Source of the DNA: Solicoccozyma terricola
Taxonomy: Eukaryota; Basidiomycota; Tremellomycetes; Filobasidiales; Piskurozymaceae
Direction: 5' to 3'
Assembly: GCA_001600875.1 (NCBI GenBank)
Contig: BCLD01000001.1
Coordinates: 1,538,915 to 1,602,914 of the forward strand
Length of the DNA stretch: 64,000 nucleotides
In this document: piece after piece, positions 11,782-23,099 of the stretch
Position numbering within the stretch: position 1 is the stretch's first letter
Layout of the letters: every line of letters begins with the position of its first letter
Made by a program: the position numbers and the translations under genes
Notes under the pieces: model-generated
What the model was told of the DNA's origin: nothing
Seen by the model: the letters and a program-made list of their open reading frames with translations, nothing else
Databases searched by the model: none

Positions 11782-14700
11782 TCAAGCACATCTGGTCTCC
11801 AAAACAATACCTGGAGCATCCGTAGATCAGCCTTTATGCCATACAATACCGAAACACACCACTCACCCGCCCCAATCGTCTCTCCACCGCGTCTCAGTAG
11901 AACTCTACCCATATCTTTATTCCGAGCAGCCGTCTCCAAAGAGATCGACGCAGTCCGTGTAGATTGGGTTGCATTCCGAAGAGTGATCTCAACTTGAGCA
12001 TGGACGCCTTTCTGCAGCATTCTGTGGTTAGGGACAACGGCAGATTAGTGTGAGCGTCGCATTTTCGAAGTGGTCTCAGACTCACCTGGGGTTCTGCTTC
12101 ACGACCTTTCCCTTGTCCAATAGCGCTACTAGCTTGCTGATGGTAGCAGGGACATTCGTTGAATGATGGAATAGCTCGATCTGAGGCAAGGGAAAAAGTA
12201 GACTTGTCAGAGGTAAAACAACACTAAAACTTTGCAGGGGATGCTCACCTGTGTGCCAGCGATAATGGGACTGTGCAGATCAAAGGTGAGGATCTGGGCC
12301 GTGAACGAAGTGACAAGAGGAATAGGGTCGTTGGTGGGACATAACACGCATCCGATACTGAGATGAATCGGATCCACAGCGGCGAGATATAGCGTAACAT
12401 TCTGACCTGCAGATGCGTACTGGACGGACTCTTCGTCCAGTTCGATCGCTGGCGGGATTGAATGAGTTCTTCGGGTGATATCCAATAGTTTGCGCATGTT
12501 CACTCACTACGGACGATCGCAGTCTCATCTCCTGGTATTATTCGAAGCCGTTCACCAACCTGAATAACCCCACTGCAGAGCCGACCAGATACGCCGACAC
12601 CAGATGAGACTGCCGTTTGACCTTTGAAGACGTTCGCGACAGGGAAACGAAGGGGTTCTTCTAACGGTCGTACTGGTACCTCGACCTTGTCTTTGATTGA
12701 GGTAAAGTGGTTATCAGCCAAAAAAAAGCGATTTCCAACCTTGCGGATACCTACCAAGTAAATCAAATAGGGTTGGCCCATCATACCACTCCTGCAACTC
12801 TGCGCAATCCCGGTTTACTAGATTGATTCCTTCCATAGCTGCTAACGGGATAAAGGTCGTCTTCGAAGGTGGGAATCCAGCTGCTTGCAAGAACGGTCGC
12901 ATCGAAGCCTCAATCTCCTCAAAGCGGTACTGAGCCCATGCGACCTGGCAGACGTCCATCATAGGCGAGATGAGTGTCCCGATGAATTCCTCCGCTACCA
13001 TCACTTACAGCATCCATCTTATTCACTCCTACAATCAATTCTCTCACTCCAAGGCTACGAACGAGAAGAGCATGTTCTCTGGTTTGTCCGCCACGATCGA
13101 AGCCAGCTTCAAATTCCCCGGGAGACGCATCGACAGCAAGAAGCGCTAGATCTGCTTGCGCCGCACCTGAGATCATGTTGGGTATGAAATCTTGGTGTCC
13201 AGGCGCATCGAGGAGGGTGAATGAGCGGTGAGGTGTCTCGAAGTGAGTTGTCGCAATATCAATAGTGACACCGCTGGGAAAGTGAGACACGTTAGGAATT
13301 TGACGACGATTGATCAATATTTTTCGGAGATCTCCTCACCGATCTCTCTCGTCACCCAGGGCATCCAAACCCCAGGCAAATGCAAAACTGCCCTTCCCTA
13401 CTCGCTTACTACCTCTCTCATTCGCAGTCTTCTTCTTCTCCGATAACTCGCCAAGCTCGTATAGTAGTCGACCCATCAATGTGGACTTGCCAGCGTCAAC
13501 GTGGCCTAAGCAAAGAAGTCATATCTTCGGTGAGAATCGAGTCAGGTTCCCCAAAAGGGAGTTCACTCACCGATGACTACCAAACTGACGCCCTTCCTCT
13601 GCTGCGCCTCCACCTCCCCTCTTAACTTCTCAACCAACTCCGCCCTCTTCATGCTCATCTCCGGTACCGGCGCATTATCCCGACTAGCCACCTCATCATC
13701 CTGTAAGCCCAGACCTGCTAGATCCTGTGCGAGATTTCCTTTTTGAGTCTGCTGTCCAGCTGAAGATCCCGCTTCCGTTTGTCTTTTCTTGCCGTTTGTT
13801 GAACCTCCCCGTGACGATTGAGCAGATGTTGAGGGCGTCGGGGCTTTGACCGCTGGCACAGGCGTCGCTTTGCCTTTTGCAGCTTCCGCTACACAAGGCA
13901 AATAAAAACCGGGATGAAGCCAGCCAAGTCAATACAACCTCAAAATGCCATTACCACCTCGAAACAAATGCCCGTTCAGGCCACTCTCTGCTTCTTCATC
14001 ATTACTTCCACCCCAGCATCAACCGACTTTCTCTCGTTTCGACTGCCACCGCCACCGCCACACCCTCCAGCACCCAGCCTCGTCTTCTCCCTCTTCGCCA
14101 AAACAAGATCATCTGGACTCGGGCCAGCAAACGGATCCTCCGACAAGCTCGTCAGGCCGGTCTTGGTGGGTGGAGGTGAGATCACCTCCGTTGGTTTCGT
14201 AGTGAGGAGCGCGAAGAACGTTGACGGAGCATTCGAGGTCAAAGTCGATGCCATCGCTGATGTGAATGAGAAGAGCGGAGATACCTCTTGAACTTCCGTC
14301 GTATCAACGTTCATTGAAGTATCGGCCACTCGACCATCCACTTGCAGATGATGCAAATGTGTATCCATCTCTGTGGCGGGTGCAGTCTTCGCCACTCGAG
14401 AAGCAGCTATCCTTTGAGCCAACTTTGAAACTGGTTTCTCTATCTCTCCCTCTGCAGCAGCTTTGACTGAACCTCTGGATATTGACACAGCCGCACTCTC
14501 AGAAGACGCAGCAGCTTTTCTAGCAGCAGCCAACTGAGCCAATTTTGATTTTGGTTTCGGTCCTTCACCCGCGGGATTGGGCTGTCCCGACAGTGGTATG
14601 CTTATGGATCTAGATGAGGCTGATGACTCTTTCTTTGCTTGAGCTGCTTTACGAGAAGCAGTCAATTTTTGAAGTGCAGTCATAGGTGCCGCAGAGGTTA

Positions 14701-15524
14701 TGACTGGGGTAGCTGAATCTTCTGGCGTTGCCGATGATGAGATTCCAACGGTTTGTGGCGGTCTCTTTCCAGGTGGACGAGATGGGAAATTGACCCCTGC
14801 AAGAGGGGGAAGATGAGCGCAAAGAAAACATGTCAGTATCTGTAGGATGAGGTTATTGAATGAGCTGGAAGGAGAAGAAGAAGGTAGGAAAGAATATGCG
14901 AACCTTTTCTGGACTGTGAGGTTTCTCGAATGACGATAGTCGTAACAACCCCGTCTACCCTCGGCCATCGCACCACGAAAGGCCCCCATATATGTGCTTT
15001 AACATGTCGCTCGCTCTATCGAGTGCGTTCTAGCCTCTCTCTCTCTCTCTAGCCTTTCTTCCACCATACGATTGCTTCCCCACCTCCGAACTCCGCCTCG
15101 GACACAAACACTCACCTTTCGCCCTCTCCTTCTTCAAATAATTAACACACTTCTCAACGTCGAAATAATAGTACCACAAGCTCTCTTGAATCTTGTCATC
15201 TGGAATTTGCGGTTTAAGATCTGAGAGAAGGGGTTTTGCTATCGACAGGGAGATTGCCATTTGTTCTGATGAATTGGAATTTTTCCCGAGGGTATATTGT
15301 TTTTCAGCTTTGCAGACGAAAAGGAAGGGGCATGGTATTCACCTTGCTGTTCTTCCGTCATACCATTACCCTCCTCGTCCTCGTCCTCGTCCTCCTCCTC
15401 TGCCATCTCAGCTGTAGGAAAGGTTGGTGTAGTATTTTCAATGAACTGGCTCATTATGCACCGACCACGGCAGGTAGAACCCACCATCGAGATTGAGGTT
15501 CCTAACGAAGCGATGACGGGACAT
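11782..15524 (-). CDS. HBS1: Translational GTPase Hbs1 (eRF3/EF1A family), ribosome rescue
   Basis: Partner of Dom34/Pelota in no-go and non-stop decay, acting on stalled cytosolic ribosomes. The start at 15524 gives [13 protein letters not shown], the usual N-terminus, then an acidic stretch and an HBS1-N domain ([19 protein letters not shown]). A long low-complexity linker has three Lys-Leu-Ala-Gln-like repeats and the motif [17 protein letters not shown], resembling the conserved segment shared by Hbs1 and Ski7. The GTPase domain has [17 protein letters not shown] and NKMD. Domains II and III follow, ending [14 protein letters not shown]. In several fungi and in human this locus makes Hbs1-like and Ski7-like isoforms by alternative splicing; that could hold here but cannot be seen directly. 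Exon edges in the linker are the least certain part. Confidence 0.93.
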
Positions 15525-15826
15525 GTGGTGAGCGGTAGGTCACTGAGAGTCCTTAGCGGAGTGACGAGACAGTACGCCGATGCCAGATGAAGTCGCGAAG
15601 GGTCGATGTCCTGCCTGTCGATGAAATACGCTCGACGTCATTCGCTCTGTCCGACTACTATTACACGTCACCAACACCGGTCAACCCGGCCCAGCGATGA
15701 GCTGAATAGTAAACAAACGCAACTCGCAAACAGCACTCAACATACATCACAACATCATGGCCTAGTTCGTCGCACTCCTATTCATCTCGCATCCCACAAA
15801 GGCTACCCACCAAATCAACTATCGCC
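15525..15826. promoter_or_regulatory. Divergent promoter between HBS1 and the RING protein gene
   Basis: A 302-bp gap between two divergently transcribed start codons, presumably containing both promoters. No clear TATA box or known operator was recognised. Confidence 0.4.
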
Positions 15827-17781
15827 ATGTCCTCTTTCTCATGTACCATCTGCTTCGATAATCTGGTTGGCGCCCTCGACCAATACCTAGAAGAGAAAGT
15901 TCCCGTGGTTTTCCCATGCGGTGAGTTAGGGATGGGCTTCTTGCTCTTTGCCCTTGACTCTGGGCTAATATCGGTCGGATTTGCTTCAGGCCATACCTTC
16001 CATGAATCCTGTGTCTCCGAATACCACGAGAGACGATACAACTCTGGTATGCGGATCGAGGAGATATTGGATTGCCCCATATGCAAACACCAATCAGTAT
16101 GCACAATCAATCACCAAACCAACCCTCCTACACTCAAGTACGCCACTCTATACCTCAATGTAACAGAACCGCACTTGCATGAAACTACCTCGATTCCAAC
16201 GAAACCACACTTGCGGAGGTTGATGGCGCTCTCCAAACGAATTGCTCACATCAGCAAAGCTGTTGATTTAGCGAGCGAAAACTTTGCTTTTATAGCTGAT
16301 GGCGAAAATCTAGATATGTTGAGCGAGGTAGCACTTCAGAGCTATGTGAAGAGCGGAGAACAGGTACTGAAGGGTTTGGAGAAGTCGCGTGTTCATCAGC
16401 AATTGAAAGTGGGTCGTTGGCGCGTACCCGTTAAAATGCGACCAACCCGGCTGATGGAATGGCTGGCTAATTTAGACGGATATAGACGCACTTGCAGAAT
16501 CTTTCAACCAGTTCATGCGTGGTAATGAGTTGATCAAAGAACTATCTAGAGCTCAGGACTCATTCGATGCAAAGCTTGAGGCGGCGATTGCGAGAGCCGG
16601 AGAAAAAGCTCGCGAAGAAGTTCGCGCAGAAATGGTTGCAGGTTACGAAATTCGTATTCAACACCTGGCGGAATCAACTAGGGAAGCAGAACGAGCCGCT
16701 ATGGAATGGAAGAGCTTGCATAATGTGATGAAGACGGAGACGGACAAGTGCATGGTGGCGATGCTAACATTGAAGGTGGAGTCAAATTTACTCAGCCAGA
16801 GATGCAAAGACATGGCAGTGGAGAAGGAGAAAGCTGAATTGTGAGTCCTATCAAGGCACAATGGGAAACGCGCCAAATGCTAAGTTTCGAATCGGGTGTC
16901 ATGGTGCAGATCCGCTCAAGCGGCAATCGCTAGACTGAATGAGCAGACAAAGTTCTTGGCTATGGCTCGATTGCAAGCAGAAGCAGCCAATAAAAGCAAA
17001 CACAAGCAGGTTTGTCCCAAGATCTAAGATGGAAGTATTGACGGCGACTGATAGTGACACCTGCGCACAGGCGGACAAATACATAATTTCCATCAATAAA
17101 AACGAACAGGAGATCGAAGCACTCCGAAAGCAAATAGCAACATTGAAAGAAGAAAATACGTACTTGAGAACGTCCGTGCGTACTCGGCCGGATCGAGAAT
17201 CGGCCACCCCTTCTCTCAATGCACTTTCAAAGATCAGCGCACGACAAACAAGCGACAACTTCTCCTTCTGGAGTAGTGGTCATGACGACGAGTACAAGAG
17301 TCGCGAAATGTCAGAGCTTGAGCCTAAACATTGGCTAGATGAGTCCGTGCTGGAAGTCGAAATGCCTGCTCTTAGTAACTCATTCTTCGATGGCCCGGAC
17401 GCACGGGATAAACCGCATCCGACAAAACGAGAGATCCGGATCCCGCCCCGCAAGGATCGGTCGTCTCATCATAGATCGGGAATGACAGTCATCACTTCTT
17501 CAGAACCCCTTTCGTCGCCTCCGAACACGCTAAATCACCACGCTGCCCCAACGGATCATATGCCAATTTTCAAACCATTGACATTCAGCATGGGCGCAAA
17601 CACTCCTCGCCCCAACGCTCCAAAAACTTTGGCCGCCCGCTCTGGCGTTCGCAATAATCCATTCTCCAATACGACCGCGAGCAAGAAAATTGGCAAGGAA
17701 AGTGCTTACGCGGATAACCATGGCCGTATCAAGAAAGGGGTCGTCAGTGGACCATCCACCCGATTCAAAGCAACTCGATGA
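15827..17781 (+). CDS. RING-finger/coiled-coil protein, TRAIP-like E3 ligase candidate
   Basis: N-terminal RING: CTICFDNL, then PCGHTFHESC and CPICKH, giving the C3H2C3-type ligand set. A coiled coil rich in Ala, Glu, Lys and Arg follows (about 16515-17165), then a Ser/Pro-rich basic tail. RING plus coiled coil, and a YATLYLN segment after the RING, recall TRAIP, a replication-associated ubiquitin ligase; that specific assignment is only inferred. Exons: 15827-15920, 15990-16096, then either a 42-nt intron (16097-16138) or read-through, an exon to 16408, 16476 onward with a GTGAGT donor near 16842, an exon ending before 17010, and a last exon from about 17071 to 17781. The first two introns are multiples of three without stops, so retention would also give an open protein. 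Confidence 0.75.
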
Positions 17782-17945
17782 AACGCCACCTGACAAGCTG
17801 ACAACGTGCATGCTTCCTTCTACATTTCATTCTACCATCGCCTTTCGACCACGATGAAGCAACACCGAGCAACAACTAACGATTTCACGGACGACTTGTT
17901 GTATACCACCTGTATACCACCTGTATACGCACGCATGCTTGCACA

Positions 17946-19800
17946 ATGACATACGACCTTTCTTACAAGCGTTGGAGCAATTCTCCTTGCATTCCTTTGA
18001 GGGATCTTGACGATCACGTTTCACCTCTCAAAGAGATTGCTAATTCCCTGCGACACTTTGAGCTAGATGATTTACTTCTTAGCTTCACCAACTCGACCAT
18101 CAAGAAGAGAGAAGGACTTGTGTGCATAGATAGCAAAATGACATATCCGATCCAGTATGGCTCGGTACAACGCGCGCTATTACTAACGTCCGGAATGACG
18201 ATCGGTGAGCTTATCTCCGAGGAACTGCATCCTGTTTCGCCGACATTTTGCTCCTCACATCCAGTTATGAGCCAGCTGGACCTCAGCGAAGAGACCCAGA
18301 TATTTTATCGCGCCATTCGAGGCGTCACGATGTGCATTGTTCTGTAAGTGTCAATGAAGTGGAGTGCGATATGACAACTCATGTGTTTGCGCATCTGCAG
18401 TCTCATCGTCGGTGCAACACTCATCATCGCTTTCCATCAATCCGAGGTCGACGCCGCTTCTGCTCTCAAAGCCGGACGAGAACCGCCCGAGAAGCGTAAA
18501 GAAACAGCAGGAACTGTACTGCCCAAGGTAGCACATTCGGTATGGGAGGAGATGATGATGCATCCAAGCAATGCAATTTCCACCTGGAAGTCAAAGCCAA
18601 GGCTGTGAGTGCTGATCAGACGGTGGCAAACCGACGTCCACTGAATATATAATCGCTGGTAGGTTTCCTTTTCCCCTCGGTAAGACCACCATTGGGGAAG
18701 GCGGGTCTTTGTACTTTGAAAGTGGTGTGGCCCCTCAAGTAGTACGTCTTCTCATCCTAGTATCTACCAGCAATCGCCTGACCTCTTTTCCCGTTCACTA
18801 CAGGGCCACGTAAACAAGCCCGAGAAATATTCTGACCGCTTCCAAGCTGCCAAGACGGAGATCTTGGCTGTTGAGCCCAGGAAAACGAAGCGCATCGAAG
18901 CTATCAGGGCGTACGAATATGACACCAGGAGAAAACAGTGGAAGAGGAGATTCAATCATATGAAAGCATTGTGCGTGCTGATCATGTTGAGTTATCGTGA
19001 GTAAATGTTGGAACTGCTCTTTAAACGGGCGAAAATGAAAAAAAAATCCTTGCTCAAAGTGAGTCAAAAGGCGGCATTGGGCGGCCTTGCTCTCCTCATC
19101 TGGCGAATCGTGAATTCCGAGCTCTCTCGTCTGATCGAGAAAGAACCTGGAGCTGGAATGCACGAGGAGTATTCCGCACGGTTTGGCAATCATGCCACCC
19201 CGAGAAAGCGACCGGAGGGTCTTAAAAATACAAAGACGGAGGTGAGTAGTGATGACGATCGATCTAGGATGGGCTAGAAGGCTGATATGGCGTCCGCCAT
19301 GATAGTTCTCATCCAAGCCGGATATGGGAATGGGTTATCTTTTCCAACCGTGTGAGTTTAAGGCCCTCTGCTCCTAAGCTCAAATCACAGGCTGACGTGA
19401 TGATGTTATTGCAGCCGGCAAGGGGGGCACGGAGCTTGCATCCCTCCAGCAGATGCCTATTATCCGACCTGCAAACTCCCTTCTTACCTCACAGAATGAC
19501 GAGCTCTCCGGCACCCGGGCTGCTCTCTGGGACTCCGAAGCTTCCGAGTCGTCAGGCGTAGGGGCTCTCACAAGTCTTTCATCCTCCGTAAGAAGAGGCG
19601 GCAGAAAAGGCGGCGTGGGCGGAGGGGGAGGTCAGGATTCTGGCTCGGGCCTAAGTCTCAATGAGAGGGGTGTCGCGTCGCTGAGAAAGGTTTTGGGCAC
19701 TTCTCGATTGGCGGATTTGGGCATTGGTGACGAGGATGATAACGAGCTCGATTTCAGCAAGTTGGAACTCGGAGAGCTGCAGAGGCTGGCTGGTTCTTGA
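17946..19800 (+). CDS. Unknown protein with two predicted membrane segments
   Basis: Not recognised. Seven exons join in frame: 17946-18343, 18401 to about 18608, 18663-18741, 18804-18996, 19060-19241, about 19305-19349 and about 19414-19800. Seen: a first hydrophobic segment across the exon 1/2 junction (MCIVLLIVGATLIIAF), a charged central region of about 150 residues with a basic stretch (TRRKQWKRRF), a second hydrophobic segment across exons 4 and 5 (ALCVLIMLSY, then LGGLALLIW), and a Ser/Gly-rich acidic tail. Two membrane passes around a central loop would fit an ER or nuclear-envelope protein, but this is inference only. It lies 165 bp after the RING gene on the same strand. Confidence 0.65.
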
Positions 19801-19988
19801 AGAGACGCCGGTGATGACCACAATTGAGATGAACAGGCGAGCAGCTGAGATCCGGCAACGAGAAGGAAACTGATAGCATGTTTTTGTGAAATGGGGCTCC
19901 GCGTTTTTGTAAATAGGAACGAGGCGATGCGTTGGAGGTGGTTCGATAACCATCGACATCTCCAGCTACATCTCGTGTTCTCGCAATC

Positions 19989-22680
19989 ATGAGCAACTTC
20001 CTTCGTCAGCTCACTGGAGCAGCTCCCGCCGACCATTCCACTCTCCTCCACTACCTCCGGGACCCCTATATCCTCATTCCTCTGCTCCTTGTATCCGCCG
20101 TTCCGATCTACCAGACTCTGATCTCCATCGCTACCCCAAAGCCATTGAAAGGCATTCCCCACCTTCCAAAACAGGCTCCTATCGTTGGTGATGCCGTGGA
20201 GATAGGTAAACACATCAAGAAGTTCCATAGTGTCACCGGTTGGTTTGATACAGTTGTGGAAAGGCTGGGAAATGAAGGTGATGGCGGGATCTGTCAGGTC
20301 ATTGTTGGGTTTGGAAGTAGTGGGAAAATGGTGGTGGTCTCTGATGCGCAAGGTGAGATTGTAAAATGTGCTCACTGATAGAGGACGTGATCGCTGACCT
20401 GTGCAAGCTTCGGTTGACAGAGGCAGAAGACATTCTTACCAAAAGAACCAGTGAATTCGATCGCTCGTCGTGCGTTGGTTCTCGACTCCCTCTCATACGA
20501 ATACTACAAGGCTGACAGTCTTTCACGCCCCGGACCTCAGAGACACCGTGAGCAGGCGTGTCAAGCCATGTAGTACCCCCCTTGTTCAATATCTTTTTCA
20601 CTTCTTCTAAAGATCGCGATGTTCTCGCTTATCCTTCCGAACGGTCAGATCTCGATGCCAACAGGTGAGTGACTTGAATTTATTTCAAAGTGTACACCAG
20701 AAAGCTGACTTGGGGCATGTTCGTTTATTAGACGCGAAGTGGAAGGTGAATTTCTTATATTTACTAAAGCTTTCCCTTGTCTCATGCACATTATGTTCTG
20801 CCTTTTCTTCCTCTCTTGCGTTTGTGACCGAGGTCAGCACCATCGAAGGCTCGTCGGTGAGTACAAGAACCTCGCCTTTCCATGCTTTTTCTGACGAGCG
20901 GACGGTCGATTTTAGGCCCCAGTATGACGTCCAAAGTGAGTTCCCCAGTCAGATTCTCTCGATATTGCAGCTGAGGATGCCGTTCGCTTCTTCCTAGAAT
21001 CTGAACATGTTTACCCCTCGCGCCGTCGACACCATTTCCAAAATGATTGAGCTATGGCAAGTCAAGTCGGAGAGGCTAGGAGAAGGTGGATATTTCGATT
21101 CAGTAGAGGATTTCGCTGTGGGTGTTGTATGATAACATCGTTCTCAAGTGGAAAGGCTGATGGTGGCGAGATCCTTTTATAGCGTGCTACTATGGTGAGT
21201 TATGTGTAAGCCCGTTTCTTCCAAAGGCCATTGTCTGAATCTCCCCTCCGCCTGTCACTAGGACGCCATCTGCGAAATCACCTTTGGCGAATCCTACCAA
21301 TGCCTTGAAATGACTCTTGATACCGTGAAGAAGATGCCCAAGCAGGAACGAGAACTGGATGGATCCGTTGATTTTCCATGCGAGGTCCCCCCAATCTACA
21401 CGGCGACCCAGGTTATCAGCTCTGTGGGATTTTCTCTTCTTGACTCCGGAATGTGCCGCCAACTCACCTCCCCTCATTTTGCCACACAGTCACTTCCCAT
21501 CGTAGCCGTCAGCCCGAAACTTACATTCTTCTTTACCAGTCTGACTTCCAAATTCCGGTCGTCTCACAAGATCCTTAATGGTTTCCTGAAGCGGAAGATC
21601 AGGGAGGGTCGAGCTCGAGCTGTTGAACGTGGGCAGGATAAGGCCGAGTCGGTGGATTGCGTTTTGGATCTGGTCTGTTTGAAGGAAAGTGGAAGTGATA
21701 GATTGGACGACGAGTCGATGAGGGACGAGCTTCATCAATTCTTGATTGCTGGTCAGGATACTACGTGAGTGCCTTTTCAAAAAGGGCCAGTCAACTTGCG
21801 GAATACATTGAAGCTGATTGTGGGAATCGAATTCCAGTGCGACGACGCTAACTTGGACCATGATATATCTAGCCAAAAACGTTAGTATATGATCGCTGTT
21901 TCCGTCTTCACTCGCATCTCAACTGAACGCCCCCGACCCCGCCTTTCTCCCTTCTAGCCTGATGTTCAACGCAAGTTGCACAAGGAACTCGTAGAGCTTG
22001 GCCTCGGTGAACGAGTACCTGGCTTTTACGATGTACAAGCCGACAAGGCACCTTGTGAGTCTTTTTTCTTCGATAACCCCTGCTCGACTTGCGCGTAAAC
22101 TTCAAGCTGACGCCAGATGAACGTCGACAGATCTCGAAGCGGTGGTCTATGAGTCTCTTCGTCTCGCTGTAACCGCTGGCGGAGTCACCCGTCAGGCCAT
22201 GACCGACACCACGATCCTGGGCCACTTCATACCAAAGGGTACAATCATCTATGTCCCTCTCAGTACCACCCAATGTCGCTCTGGATATCAATGCAAAAAC
22301 GACTCTCTTCGATCTGAGAGCTCGAAGGGTATCAAGCCGTGGGAAGCCGAGGACATCAGCAAGTTTATCCCGGAAAGGTGGATCGTGGATGGCGAATTCG
22401 ATGGGAGAGCTGGACCGTGGATGCCTTTCTCGGCTGGTGCGAGAGGATGTATGGGTAAATCATTAGCCGTGAGTGTTGTCATAAACAATTAATACAGGCG
22501 TCTACGATATGTTGCTGATTTCTGCTGTTCATCCAGCTCCTTGAACTGAAGCTCTTCGTCGCACTGATCAACATCGCGTTCTTCCTCGGACCTATCCCAG
22601 CGGACAAGCAGCCGATGGAATTCACCGAAACAGTGACGAGGAAACCGATAGTGTCGATGGTCAGGCCTGTGCCTTGGTGA
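19989..22680 (+). CDS. Cytochrome P450, first of a tandem pair
   Basis: Haem-thiolate monooxygenase of unknown substrate, probably ER-anchored through the N-terminal hydrophobic segment (PYILIPLLLVSAVPIY). Motifs are intact: I-helix AGQDTT, K-helix ESLR and the haem loop FSAGARGCMG with its Cys ligand. The protein ends SMVRPVPW. The gene is cut into many small exons, including 7 nt (20541-20547, AGACACC), 14 nt (20732-20745), 19 nt (20837-20855, His-His-Arg-Arg) and about 20 nt. All are needed to keep the frame and all recur in the downstream paralogue. The P450 family number cannot be assigned from sequence alone. Its pairing with the next gene suggests a local duplication. Confidence 0.9.
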
Positions 22681-23099
22681 GCTAGAGTTGGGTGGCGGAC
22701 ATTCCCCTTGGAAGATGTCGATTTGTGGCTCGACGGCGGCGGCCGCAGCGGCGGCGGAGGCTAGACCTGACGACGATACATGCTGGCTCGAGTAGTAATC
22801 CTATCGTGTACCCTCTTGACATGTAGACCAAGAGACTGAATTTGCGTAGATCTGACTTGTTCTTATCCGGGTCGACCTCGGTGCGTACCTGACCGTCGTC
22901 GCGTGGCACAGCCTCAGAACGATATCTGCAACCGCAAAGCACCACCTCTCATAGCTACAGGGATGTTGACAGGGACCTCGCTGCTAGCAACCCCACATTG
23001 CTTGCTCCAAGTACAAGGTCAAGCACTTCCGGAGCTCCAAGATTCGCTTTCAAGCTTCGCTCGCTGTGACCAAGGGATTCTTCAGCGACTACTCTGATC
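22681..23099. other. Spacer between the two P450 genes
   Basis: A 419-bp gap with a GC-rich GGC/GCC trinucleotide patch near 22733-22765. It should contain the terminator of the first P450 gene and the promoter of the second. No gene was recognised. Confidence 0.35.

Noticed and set aside
15239..15487. HBS1 start at the ORF beginning [10 protein letters not shown] or MSQFIENT
   Set aside because: An upstream exon at 15524 encodes the conserved [10 protein letters not shown] start and splices in frame; the region between is intron.
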